Assembly (NCBI GenBank): GCA_037954325.1
Contig: JBBMNZ010000019.1
Span: 13,006,501 to 13,070,500 of the forward strand
Source: Fistularia commersonii
Taxonomy: Eukaryota > Chordata > Actinopteri > Syngnathiformes > Fistulariidae
DNA length: 64,000 nucleotides
Direction of reading: 5' to 3'
Shown: piece by piece, positions 19,828-32,185 of the stretch
Position numbering within the stretch: the stretch's first letter is position 1
How the letters are laid out: each line of letters begins with the position of its first letter
Position numbers and translations under genes: made by a program
The notes under the pieces: generated by a model
What the model saw: only the letters and a program-made list of their open reading frames with translations
Databases searched by the model: none
Told to the model about the DNA's origin: nothing

Positions 19828-20464
19828 CAGCGGTCCCACACCTTTTTTGTATCGGGGACCAGTTTTGTGCATAAAAATGTGTGGACCGGCTTGAGGCGCG
19901 GGGGTTCAATCAATAAAAACTTATGTCAGTTCATAGTATTTTATCTGAATACAACCATTACACTTGATATCAGGCAATTACAATAACTTTGTACCATAAT
20001 AAAGATAATGAATAGTAAAGAAATAATGAGTAAAAATAAAGTTTGAGGGTTTTTCACAGATTCATTAGCTAGCTGTTCACAAATAATACATAGTGGGCGC
20101 TGAGCCTGTGTATCACCTGTTGTGATGAACCCTTAATTTAGAATCTCCATATTTGTTTTAAAATGCAGCTTTCTTTTTACTTGCAGTCTTTGACGCTCCT
20201 GCGGTGTCATCATTTGTTCGGTGACTCCTGAAAAAGCTCTGCAGTGACTTTCGTTTCTGGTTCTTTTTTTTTTCAAGGGCTAGTTTGTGCTGGCTGATGT
20301 GTGAAATGGCACGACAGAGTTAAGTGCGGCAGTAAGGCGGAAACAGTGGTTTTTCAAAATAAGATCTGGAAGGTCTAATGAAAATATCTATAATTTGTGC
20401 CAAGAAAGATTTTCTCTGTGGAGTGGTACCAAATGATTGGGGGACTGGGGGTTAGGGACTCCTG
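19828..20464. mobile_element. hAT-like non-autonomous element
   Basis: Starts CAGCGGTCCCACACCTTTTT and ends GGGGGTTAGGGACTCCTG; the ends are imperfect inverted repeats (CAGcGGTCCC against CAGGAGTCCC). Flanks of 8 bp (ctttaggg, cctaaaaa) agree only partly. No transposase frame. Confidence 0.5.
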
Positions 20465-20467
20465 CCT

Positions 20468-20932
20468 AAAAATTTTGAAGGGTAAATAAAAAGTTTTTGT
20501 GAGATCTTGCAAGTTATATGAGGAAAAATGAGAGCAAGCTCCTCGGAATGTTTACACTAAGAGCAATGTTCATTTGGGTCATCCATGGTCAAAGCAGTAA
20601 CACATATTAGAGAGACCTTTATTGACAGTTGTTGATTTGTTATGTTCACTGTATGTAGAAATGGCACGTTTCCTGCCGGACATTGTGGACATTATGTGGA
20701 TGAAGAGAGATAAGATGGGCATAATATTCATTTAATTACCTAATGCAGCGACACAGAGTTTTAGGTGAGCTTATCTCATCATGCTCCAACCATAAAGTGC
20801 TAACATTTTATGCTTGTCCTAAAAAAACGAAACTCAACATGTTTTCCCACTTCACTGAGAAATCACAAAAGTTTTGCAAGATCTTGCAAAAATGAATCTT
20901 TTTTTATTTACCCTTCGAAAATTTCCCCCCAA
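20468..20932. mobile_element. Inverted-repeat (MITE-like) element of about 465 bp
   Basis: The left end AAATTTTGAAGGGTAAATAA is repeated in reverse complement at the right end (AAATTTTCGAAGGGTAAATA), and both arms go on to GATCTTGCAA-containing sequence, giving arms of about 50 bp. The interior is AT-rich without a frame. It directly abuts the hAT-like element at 19828-20464. I do not recognise the family. Confidence 0.6.
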
Positions 20933-21917
20933 TGTCCCCTACAGGGTCTGTAAAAGAGACACTGAGATAGAATTAAGAGTGTGATAGAATCTGAACAACT
21001 GAAATGATACAATGATAGCTTTAATATTTATAAAAGAAATAACAATGTTGGATGACTAGCGAGATGATGCTGTGGATCAAGCCATGCCCCCTGGGAAACT
21101 GAGCAATGAGAGGGACACGGCAGAAGATAGGAAGTCACGATCATGCAGTGATGACGGGACCTGAGTGCAGACGTGATAATTAGAGTGAGAGGAAGGAGTG
21201 AGGTGTATCAGGTGATGCCCCTCGGCAGTGTAAACTTGGGGTGCTAGTTGCTAATCCAACCGCTGACTATATAGGCCTCTCAGCCTATTAAACAAAGAAG
21301 AAAATGGTTTCACAGAAGAGGAGCTCGGTCACTGAAGGTTACAGACCATGCTCTGCTTTTTGAGGCGGGATGTGTGTGGGTTTTTTTTTTTTTTTGGAAC
21401 ATTAGATTTTTTTTCGTTTTTAAGCAGCGGGAAAGTTGTTGGCTCAGTCCGACCGTACTGAACAACTTCCATGTGGGAGTTGGATGACGGGCCCTGAGTC
21501 AGTGCTCAGTGAAAGTCCCCTGATATCAATAAATTCCAAAAAGGAATTCTGAGCAAATAAAAATCAGATGCCTCCCAACGGCCTGATGTGAGAATCATGC
21601 TAATATTAGCAATCGACATGTTGGAGTTTAAAACCAATCTAACCATCTCCTCTGCACCCTCTTCTCTCTCTCCAACCAACTCCAACCAAATTAACATTCA
21701 TGATCTATGCAATTTGTCCCCCTCAGAAGGATTATAGGGGTATGAAGCCGAACCCAGGCGTCACTGAAGCAAGAGGCAGGGTTTAGATATGAACGGATTA
21801 ACTGTCAATCATCCATCTATTCACTTCTACTAGAGTGTGTGAGAACCCGTGTGAGACACAGGCAGGAAAACCTGGGGAGAACCAGTAAGGACAAGTACTC
21901 TTTGTCTTTTGTGGTTT

Positions 21918-22273
21918 CTTTGTGTGTGTGTGTGTGGATGTGTGTGTGTGTGGATGTGTGATGACTAACACACGCCGGTCTGTTTTTTTTTTTGTGTTTG
22001 TTTATTTTGGAAGTTATATAATCCAATTTCCAAGATTGGTGAACATCATCTGTAACCACAAGCCTCCTCACAATTTATATAATATAATATAATATAATAT
22101 AATATAATATAATATAATATAATATAATAATCTTTTTATTATTATTAGTATATAATTTTTTTTAAAGTTTATATAAACATGACTTTCATATATCACATAC
22201 ATATTAGCTAGATCCATTGTATGTTTGTAAGTGTTTTTGTGTGTGTGTGTGTGTGTGTGTGTCTGTGTGTGTG
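21918..22273. repeat. Cluster of microsatellites: (GT)n, (AATAT)n, (GT)n
   Basis: GT-rich tract at 21918-21960, ten perfect AATAT-type units at about 22075-22129, and a second GT tract at 22239-22273. The open frames crossing it are artefacts. Confidence 0.9.
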
Positions 22274-22279
22274 ACAGGG

Positions 22280-25200
22280 AATGCGTGGGATGTGTGTATG
22301 TGCTGGTCAGAGGGGGTTCCCTCTCAGGGGATTCCGGAAACACTGACTAAGATTTTATAAATAACCCAAAGTTTTTGCCATTTGACATAAAGTCCGTCTC
22401 CATGGCAACCGGAGGATAACATGCCCGCTGTGGGGAACCCAGTCAGCTCGTTAAAGAACAAGAGCTTGTTCCTGGACTGGCTCTGGGTTTACTGGCAGAG
22501 TGTGGCGTTCTTTGCGTCTGGCTGTGAACACAACGCCCGAAGGGGCGAACCCACGAGCAAGGCATGCTGGGAAGGCTCCGGGGGCTGAGGGGCCGTGTTT
22601 GTCACGCTCCTGTGAGACGTGAGTCACCACCGGAGAAGTGTGTGTGCATGCATGTGTGTGTGTGTGTCGCTCACTCCTGCAGTCTGGCCCTAAACCAGGG
22701 GCTGGAGAAGATGCCGATGTTCCTTTTGGCCAAACTGGGTCCTGGACCCAGGTGTATTGGTCCGAGCTCTGCCTGCATCGACAGCATGGGTGGACCTTTT
22801 CACCCATGATGGGTCTTCTGTGCCAAACGGAGCAGTTCTTCACCTCCTCTTAGATCTCTGGGGTCTGAAGCTCAAATGACCTTTTATTAACTTGCAACTG
22901 GAGAGACCTGAATACTGTCAATCAGAGGGTCAGCTCTCAATCATCCCACCATTCCGCTCTTCATTCACATCTACCAACTTCAGAACTTTCAATAAACTAA
23001 TATTTTGAGAACCTAGAAAGAACAGAAAGCGCACACAGAAAGATCCTGGGCAGGAGTACTTGGAGCGAAAACAAAGTGGAGAACATGGAAAAAACACTTA
23101 ACTGACTCTTATTCTCAAAGGCTGATTATGCTTCATTTTTTTTTTTTTTTAACTTAAAGTTCAATTCTTGAAATCTTGCAGGTTTCCTGGAAGCTTCTTC
23201 TTTCCAGCTTCTCCTCAGTGATCGGTGGGTGACCATTCCTGTCGGTTCTTGTCGGCCTCTTATTGTTGTGGGAACAGCCCCCCTGCGTTATCTTATATCT
23301 CGTGAGATGTTCTAGTGAGATATTGTCCGATTCCCAGCTGCCTGCGCACGTGAGCACTACTTACCTGTCACCAGTCTCCAAGTGATTTTTGCTTTTTCCA
23401 GAAAGGTCAATTGTGGCCAGACTTGTTTTGTCGACAGGAAATGTGCAGGCTGTCAAGAAACCCTTAGTCACGGTGCTGCAGAGGACTTACAGGAGGTGGT
23501 GAGTCAGCGCAGGTGGCGAGGGAAGGGGCGGGGTCAAGGTAGGCCAGGGTAGCGAGGACAACGTGACAAACAGATGGAGGGAGCAAACTGAGTGAAAAGA
23601 TGCAAATGTTCTAGATGCAACATGGAAAACAAGAAATCTGGTAGTCCTGTTTCTGATCAGCTTCTGATCATCTGATTCAGAAAAGGCCAGCGAACTGTGG
23701 AAGAGGCACCTCTCCAGAAATGTCTCCTCATTGAACCCCCTGTAATCATCTGGTTAAAGGCTGGACTACGACCTTTCTTCTCCCAATAATACATTTGTAC
23801 ACGTCCACTGCACATACATTCATAGTCTCAACCTACACAGAATCTCGCAAGTTCACAGTACTTTAATCTGTATCCCATATATCCCTTGTTCTGAGGCTAC
23901 TTATGATATACAGTTCCAGAGCCTGCCCCATGTTTCCTGCAGGAACACAAAAAAATGGACAACGTCACTGAGGCCAACTGTTCCGCAAAGTCTCGGTTGG
24001 ATCTAAGAGTCCATGCTGCTGGCAGCTAACCGCTCGCCCTGCCCTATGGAACTCCACCGTCAGCTATAAGCTGCGCTGTGTTTACTCAGGATTGATCTCA
24101 TATGTTCCCCGTGACGCGATCCTCGTCAGTGTTCCATGCGGCTTTTTGACCTCTGTCCTCGGGCCTCCTCTCACCTCTGGACACATAGGTGACACTGCGT
24201 CTGATGACTAGGCACAACAGTATTAGTAAACACAGGATTTCCTCGATCAAACGTGGTTTTCCAGCGGGAGGAAACAGCTGAGATCAGTGTTTTCCCAAAA
24301 AAACAACCGGCTTCTAAAACTACCCCCTAATGCTCGTGCGCAAGCAGACTTTTTAAATATTTTTCAACAAGATTTGGTATAGTTCAGTTGTTCCTGAACA
24401 TTCCGCGACATCTGAACAAGACAGGATCTGTCTGGAGTTATCTCTTGATGTCTTTCCGAAGTTATTGCTCTGAATTTAAATGACAAAGCGTCTTCCAGTC
24501 CAGAAATCTCTCCTCAATGCCAGACTGATGGGCTTATCTAGATGCAGGGCTGCAGCTTGAGGACTGGCATGTAAGATGTCCCAGACTCCGTGTTTTGTCT
24601 TGTTTGGCGCGAGCTGGCGGGATCCGGTTATGTAATAATGCGTGTTGAGGCATTCATTTATGCACCAGTCTGATGTCTGGCAACCTCACCCTCTTACTCA
24701 CTCCAACCACATGAGAGGTTCAAAGTAAAACTGCAAAAGTTTTCCATTGACTGTCCCATACCATAAGATATCCTTCAGTAAACCCTTGTTGCCAGGTGGA
24801 ATTGTTACATCACAACTTGACATGACTTCTATTTACGTAGTGCCAGGGAGGCTTTTTGTTGCGGCACACTCGCTGGGTGGGTCGGTTGTTGTGGTTCTGG
24901 TAGCCAAGCTCAGCCTGTCAACCACAAACGGTGGTTGCTACATGTCAGCTCACATGTCAGCTCACCACGGGTTCTTGGTTAAGCTGACACTGGCTACTTT
25001 AAATTTGGAAAAACAGAAGTCGGTCCAGAAGTCCATCTGATTCCACAGAATTTTTCTTGCAAAGTTCTTTCTCTTATTTGGAAAGGCACACATTTCAAAT
25101 GATCAATTTTGAACATCTTGTATGTCCCAACAGTTAGCAAACAGATATCTCACAGAGAAATAAAACCACTGCTTCTGAAGACGTCGGAAAATCTGACGAT

Positions 25201-28200
25201 GTTGTATGTTTCGACTTGTTGAGTTTGGGATGGTTAACTTCTTGGCAAAAGTTTATCAAAATGATGGAGAGGAAAAACAACTCAGCTTTGTATAAATTGT
25301 TTAATTGAGATATGCTTCCTTTTCTACTAGCAATGTCACGCTCATATTTACACTTTTTTGGAGCAGGATATAGTCATCAATGTGTAATTGCATGTGTAGT
25401 TAATAAGAAATTTATATCCTAGAACCTTTCCATTAACATTGTGACACAAGTCATGTGCGGTGCTTACTCGGCAGATTACAAAAAGAAAAGAAAAAAGTCA
25501 GTTATTGCTGGTCATGCTATTCTTACTACACCTGCAGAGTTGACAGCATTGTTTTGACACATTCTGCAACGTTGAGGTTGCGTTTGATAATTGGTGTTTC
25601 CCTCTCATTGAGGCTGCCCGTCATCTCTCTGCTTCCCCTTTCACTTCAAAAATTCCTCCACTGAGGGAAAAATACCACAGTTGGGCTACTGCCTTCGGGG
25701 ATCTCTTCTTGGTCTTGGAGTTGACCTCCCGCTTTGCAGCTCCAACTTCAGCATCCTTCTACCCAGATCTTCACCATCCCTCCTCTGTCTAGGTCCAAAC
25801 CATCTCAGCCTGATTTTATCTCCACAGCATCTAACATGCTGTTTCTCTCCTTCCTGATCCTCTCCACCCAACTCACTCCCAAAGAGAACCTCTTCATCTT
25901 TATCCCTGCCTCATGTCTTCTCCTCAGCATCTCCAAATATAGGGAGAACTCAGGCAGGAGAAGGCGGAGGCGACCCCGTGCGGAGCATAAACAATATAGA
26001 TGATGAATCAGAGAAGCAATAAATTGTATTTACCCCTTCATTGACACTTTGTTTGCAGCTTTACGGCTGCTCCCGAAACCACGCTTTTTTCTTTTGACAT
26101 TTAATGACTCTCCGACCGCAAAAGTACTGCTATAGGAATGCAGGACTTTGGCTTCTACTTCATTTAGTCATCAGGAAAATTCATGATATTATTCACAACA
26201 CCATCATTGTCATTTCTTGCCGAGATGGAACGTTTGAAGGCCCTGAACATTACATTGCAGTCATTTGGCATACGCTTTTAACCAAAGCGACTTATAGTGG
26301 AGATGCCGGCGATTGAACGGAATAATTACATGCAAATTACATCCAAGAGCATGTGCTCTACCACGGAGCTACACACGAACATGTCGAAACCGTTTGAAAG
26401 AGACACCGGAGCTGGTCAAGTGGCTGAGGACCATCTGCTTTGGACTGCATGGGAAATCTGAGGTATGCTTGGTCACACACAGTGATCGTGGTAAACACCA
26501 AGTGTGACCTTGATGCATCATGGCTGACTGAGATGGCAGACAGACCAAACAGGAAATAATTTTCAAAATATTGGTACTGTCAGTACACAGTGTTATCACT
26601 TTATTTCTCCATTTGATAAGGATGTATCTGTGAGCGACCTTCCTGCACAAGTTCAACTCTTCTGAGCAAATGGAACTTTTTCTCTCTGTTCTACTGGCGG
26701 AGTCTCCCATCCCCTTGAACTCTGACTTACATTTTGTAGTATGTTTCGGGTTCACCAGGAATGACTCAGGGGGGCAGAAATCGGAGGAAGTAGCTCAGAG
26801 TACAAGATATACTTGTTGACTCCTCGATCAGATGGATTCCATCCCAGAATAATGTGTTATTTTGGTTGTTTTTTTTAAGCCAGCACTTTATTTCCATGTC
26901 CTTGGAATCCCCGCTACCCCCGGTGACCTGAGGGGGTGGTACTCTTCAAACATCAATTTCCAAACTTGGAATGGAATGAATGCCATGGAATCCCAAGGGG
27001 TCCATGAGGAAAATGCCAAGTCACAGTAATCAGATGTGTTGTTGTGGAGTCACCGCACACAATGACACGGACGGCAGCCAATCAGGGAGCGTCGCGGTTA
27101 CTGCCTTGCATCCGAGGGCTTTGTTATCCTCTGATATGCTGGAGGGTCAAACCTCCTCCGTCCCCGATGTCATGCTGAAGCTGCTTGATCTCAAATTAGA
27201 TAATAATAATTATATACGAATAGTGAAAATAAAAATCATATTATAACAGAAACAACAAATATGATAATACATAGTCACCGTGACCCTGACTGCAGGACAT
27301 AGATAATGAATGAATGAAAGAATGAATAATAGTTTTAGCTGTAGTAGTAGATAAAAAAACTTCAACTATGACTTCCGCTAATCCAAAATACTCATCTCAC
27401 AGCACAAAGTCATATTCCAGCAGGTATTTATTGGAGGCATAGTGTGTGTGTGTGTATGTGTGCGGGGGGCACAAGGTGTCAACATGCTACCAAACCAATA
27501 CTAATATACAGGCACTCATTGGCATTCATTGGTAGCTATGAGGCTAAGCCTGTGCAGGGTTCCCAGGTAGGCAGGAGCCAATCATAACTGATGTATGAGA
27601 GGTAGGTTTTGCCCTGTCTGGTCAGCTATCAATCATCCAAACATTAGCCCTCTCACTGACGCCTACAGACAGTTTATAGTCGGAGAGAAAAACCAGGTAG
27701 GAGAACATAGAGACCCCACGCACAGGGAACTCCAGGAACTCCCCTGCAGCCTCCGCCTTACATCATTAAGGCCATCATTACAAGTCATAACTCAAGGGTT
27801 ATTAGGTGGAGAGAAGATGAGTATCAACACTGATAAGAGACAGACAGGATCAGGAGGAAACTCCAGTAAGAGTCAGGAGTCTTTCCATTCAAGGATTTTA
27901 TCACTTGTAACATTTCCAAGTAGCACTCATGATAATAGTGTTGAAATCTGGCTAGCCGCAATGTTTGGTTTAGGTACTGTTAGCACACTGTGAATCATTC
28001 AGCGGCTCAGTTCACTTTCTCAGTAAGTTATATTGTGTCATTTTCAAGGTTGGGTTATTTCAATTTGAACATGCTGGTTAAGGGCTATTTGTTTTTAGAC
28101 TTTCATTCGTGTAAACCATGTTTACATCCCACAAGGGAAGAAGGGCAGATTGTTGGGATGACTATGTGTTGTGTTTGAAGCTAGCATGAGGGAACAAGGC

Positions 28201-30560
28201 AGCTAGTAAAAGACCACTTGCCCCGGAGAAGGGGGTGCTCAGAGGTGCAGCATTTCAATTTTTAGCTTTAAGAAAGCATTCTACGGTCACCTAAGTGCGC
28301 TAATGTAGTGCCCATATCATGCCGACACCTGCCTTCTATGGCGCAGTAGCTCTGGCCCATTTCTCAACTTTAGTTCCGCAGCCTTTCAGATGGTCGCCCA
28401 TGGCTGGTGGTGAAACCGCATCCTGCGGCACGTTGACTCGCTCAAGCCTAGCTGATTCATACAGCGCCCAAATTTTGTCAGGCCTCGTCAACTACAGATC
28501 AAAGGTTGATGCAGGCTAGTATGTCTGTTGCTAGCATGTCTTTCTGTTGATTAATTGCCGGAGGTCTAAATTCATCATGTTTCTCTAGTAGTAATCATTA
28601 TCTGTCTGGTTCATTTGGTCACATTGCGTGTGCTTTCGCACTCGTCCATTTAACCAGGTAATCGCGTGAACCTGGTGAATCACAGGGACGGGGCTAGTCA
28701 GCGTCACGCAGATGATCATGACCAGTCCCACCCAGACACTCACTCAGGTGACCCCACTTCCTCCTCCAGGTGTCAGGGACTCCTTTCAGATATCCCTCCA
28801 GGAGTCACATACCTCTTGGTATGGCCTCCCTTCTAAGGGCTTGGAGATGACTGGATGGAGCTGGAACAGGACCAGTGGCCAAGATGGAATTTGCCAATAC
28901 ATCCCACACGTGCTCCCCATGTAATCATCAAATCTGTGGCGCAAGAACTGAGATTCCCCTCTAGTGCGAGCCTGCGAGTCCCTTTAGTTCCCCAACAGCT
29001 CAGATAAGAAGTCTTGTGGTTGTTATAGTTTGCCTGGTTTGCTCTTGCACGCCTTGGCTGCTGTCATTTGCTGATCGGTCAGTAGCCTTGATCGCAGTGG
29101 CTGATGTATGGCCAAGAATGGTAAATCTGAATCCTGTCTCATTCCAAGGCCTTGAAACTCTCTCCAGGGAGGCCAGTTTGAGTTGGCATTAGACTTGAAA
29201 CAGATGAACAACCAAAGAGCAAGGCCTCGTCAGCAAACCAGTTGAGGTTAGCTGGACGCTAACATTAGGGATCAGCTGGTTAGCATAAAAATACCTAGAG
29301 GCAATGTAATTTAAATAAAATCCTTTGACTCAAAAGTAAACATACTACAGTAATCATACTGTTCTGGCTGATTTTGGGATTTTTTCAGCCGTAAACTGCT
29401 GAGTTACCCTTTTTTTTCAGGAACTGCAAGCAAAATGCAACTTTTTTTTCGCAACGTGGTTAAAAAGCTGCACATTCATTGACATCTCATTGGATTTCAA
29501 AACTTGCTCCGCTTTACAGTCGATTAATGTTGCAATTATCGCAATACAAGACAGTGATGCATAATGAGGCATCTGTCAAAAGTCTGTGGGGGGCAGGGGA
29601 CAGGGAGGATTTAGCTAGTTCAAATTGCTCCTGATGCTTCACCTGCCTCACACATCTGATTTATTGGGGTGAAAAATCCCAATGGTTTCACCCATCTTTA
29701 TTTGCGGGCAGCCAAATGTCCATAGAAAACAGTAGTTTGCGTTTTTGGAAGCCAGAATTGTATGCCCAACACCTAATAACGAATGCATGTTGGTCTGAAG
29801 GAAACTCCCCTGAGGAGCCCCTGCTGTTGGGATGTCTGTGGGTTTATTGTGGGTGTTCCCTTTGCAGAGATCGGAAAAAAGTGTGTGTGTTTGGGCAGCA
29901 GACGTTTGGTGAGTCGCGGGATGAAGAATGCTGACCAAATTTGGTGTTTTGGAATTCCGTGATGACAAATGAAGCACAGGGTGGGAGATAAGCTATTGTT
30001 ACAGGGATGCTAATTGTCTAGAAGAAAATTCCAAGTGCCATATGTGACGAGGAGATTCCACTGAAAAATCTGGACAGTCCTTCCGTAAACATGGATATCA
30101 GTGCCAAAAATATACGATTTTTCTCATATTTCCCGATGACACTCGCATACTTGTCTTGGTCTGACAGGGACGTGACATGGTGCAGATGCTCCTCTCAATG
30201 CAGCATGCAAGAGGGTTTTTCAGTTAATTTTGGCGTTCTTCATCTCAGGGTTCTTAGATGGTGAGGCCATTGCAGAGCATCTTCTTCTGTTAACTCTTTT
30301 CCAGGTCGAGAACGCACTTTCCATGAACCTCGAGGACCTCAAGATCATGAGGGAAAGTGGGGGATGACTTTTGGAGGAGGTGTCTTACCTGGACTGGCTG
30401 TCAGCAGTAATTTAGAGCCTTCAGTGAACCTGCTGACTGTTTTTGGACACAGTAGGAGGAAGATGGAGAACCTGGAGCGAATCCAGCCAGGAGAACATGG
30501 AGGTTCATAAAGCCTGTTCAGGTCATGAAGTTAGTTCTAATGATGTAATTGTCCCACGTT
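22280..30560. other. Intergenic region with no supported gene
   Basis: I looked for splice-bordered exons with family motifs on both strands and found none. Visible content is a LINE fragment at 25690-25930, a degraded copy of the repeat seen at 9900 (about 27560-27760, TTTTGCCCTGTCTGGTCAGC) and short GT tracts near 27440. Open frames of up to 132 codons show no recognisable domain. Confidence 0.5.
25690..25930 (-). mobile_element. LINE tail fragment (RTE-like lineage)
   Basis: The minus strand reads HVRCCGDKIRLRWFGPRQRR and RRMLKLELQSG, the same tail block as at 51240-51400 (HVRCFGEKV, ELELPGRR). It is truncated on both sides. Confidence 0.7.
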
Positions 30561-30572
30561 AATTTGCTTTGT

Positions 30573-30590
30573 CATAATAATAATAACAAC

Positions 30591-30656
<66 letters not shown>

Positions 30657-30660
30657 AATG
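30573..30660. repeat. Microsatellite (AAT)n
   Basis: About 88 bp of ATA/AAT units with a few interruptions. Confidence 0.95.
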
Positions 30661-30670
30661 ATAATAATTA

Positions 30671-30801
30671 GGAGAAGAAGAAGAAGAAGAAGAAGAAGAA
30701 GAAGAAGAAGAAGAAGAGAAAAAGAAGAAGAAGAAAAAGAGGAAGAAGAAGGAGAAGAAGAAGAAGAAGAAGAAGAAGAAGAAGAAGAAGAAGAAGAAGA
30801 A
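30671..30801. repeat. Long purine tract (GAA)n
   Basis: About 130 bp of almost uninterrupted A and G on the plus strand, mainly GAA triplets. It lies about 450 bp upstream of the serpine1 promoter. GAA/TTC tracts of this length can form triplex (H-DNA). Confidence 0.95.
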
Positions 30802-31179
30802 ATTAGATTTAACATTTTAGAAAATATTTGTAACTTGTATTTTGATTAATGACTGGACCTTCATGTTCCTTAGGAAGGAAACACAAAATCACAGATCCCG
30901 ATATAAGACAAGCTACTGTCCACTTAGCCAACAACATGACTGTGTTATTACACACACTTGGACAAATACTGGCGTGTGTGTTTGAATGAGACAGGGGAAA
31001 GAGATGAATGGCTTTTCAATGAGCTCTTGCTTGCTTTGGGCAGGATAGGCAGACGGGAGGTAGTGTGTGTTTGTGTTTGTGTATGTGTGTGTGTGTGTAT
31101 GCGCGCGTGTATTGGAAGAGGGCTGCTATGAAAAGGAAGCCCTTCCAGACAGAGCCAAATGACATCACCATTTGCAAAT

Positions 31180-31275
31180 AACTTCAGCGTGCGTAGGCGT
31201 GGAGAGGGTGCGAGGAGAGGGGGAGCGAGGGGGCGGAGCTACAGCCTATAAAAATGGCAGCAGGTCCATTCAGAC
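31180..31275 (+). promoter_or_regulatory. serpine1: serpine1 core promoter
   Basis: TATA box TATAAAAA at 31247-31254, preceded by a GC box (GGGGGCGGAGC, about 31230-31240), a GAGGGTGCG box, and upstream an octamer-like TTTGCAAAT and a TGACATCAC element near 31159-31178. The start of transcription is expected near 31276. A TATA plus Sp1-site promoter is also known for mammalian PAI-1; the binding factors here are inferred. Confidence 0.7.
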
Positions 31276-31353
31276 TCAAACACTGGAACAGCAGCTGCAG
31301 CAGAGAACCAGCCGCCTCCATAGAACCTTCATCACACACCTTCCAGCCACAAG
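31276..31353 (+). other. serpine1: serpine1 non-coding exon 1 (5' UTR)
   Basis: Runs from the expected start site to the donor CCACAAG|gtaagaa. No ATG in a good context before the splice. Intron 1 is 831 bp (31354-32184) and includes a GATA microsatellite. The position of the 5' end is inferred from the TATA box. Confidence 0.6.
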
Positions 31354-31684
31354 GTAAGAACATCACACGACAACCAGGTCCCTCTGACAGCCGGTGGATT
31401 TCCAGACCTTCACTCCTCAACACTCCGTCCACCTTTCTTGCATCATGTCGGGCCCTCTAGGGCATCAGACGTCTCGATTTCTGTTGATGGAACATCAGCG
31501 CTTGGTTTGCAGAGGATATGAGGGATGGAGAACCTCAGAACTACCTGTTCTTCACTTGGAGAGATGGATGGACAGATGGATAGATAAACAGATTTTATTC
31601 ATCCCAGAGGAAAATTTGTGAATTGGTAATAGATAGATCACATTGTATTTTTTTTTAGCAGACTTTATTTATTAATTGGAAAAT

Positions 31685-31709
31685 CGATAGATAGATGGAT
31701 AGATAGATG

Positions 31710-31792
<83 letters not shown>

Positions 31793-31793
31793 T
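31685..31793. repeat. (GATA)n microsatellite in serpine1 intron 1
   Basis: About 109 bp of GATA units with three GGAT interruptions near the left end. It follows a short repeat end (CAGATTTTATTCATCCCAGAG), a pattern in which the array sits at the tail of an old retroelement. Confidence 0.95.
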
Positions 31794-32185
31794 GATTTAA
31801 ATGAAGAAGAACTTCAGGTTCAGACCAGACTTGGTCTGCTGGCGCAGGATGGATTTGTTCATTCATTTTCTCATTGGTTCAGAGGAACCGTGCCGGAGCG
31901 CGCTCAGCACTGCAGACTTGCGGTGAGAGCGTGTTTGCTCAGGGCAACGAGGCGCTGTTCAAACAGAGCTGACCTTTGACACCCTTTCAGAGTGGCCATG
32001 CTGCTCGCTCACACATAAACACATACATGTCGAGTCAGGTCGCCTCGAGATGTCTTCGCCGCCACATCGACGCCGACGAGGTGTTTAACCTCAATGAAAG
32101 GCCTCTTTCAGCGCTGGCGTCTCAAACTGGATTCCCTCCAGACCCCAGGCAGCGCCGTGACGTCGTCCTCTTTCTTTTCCCCAGG

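Noticed and set aside
22451..22843. 130-codon minus frame and overlapping plus frames in a GC-richer stretch
   Set aside because: Contains a GT tract (His-Thr repeats), no family motif, and no exon borders with matching phases.
24747..25040. 97-codon plus frame with GGSVVVVLVAKLSLSTT
   Set aside because: Mildly hydrophobic, but no homology, no promoter and no splice partner seen.
30537..30849. Poly-Ser/Leu/Ile and poly-Glu/Arg open frames
   Set aside because: Translation of the AAT and GAA tracts.
31976..32185. Upstream in-frame ATG for serpine1
   Set aside because: The acceptor ttttccccag at 32175-32184 and the signal peptide at 32186 show that this stretch is intron 1 read-through.
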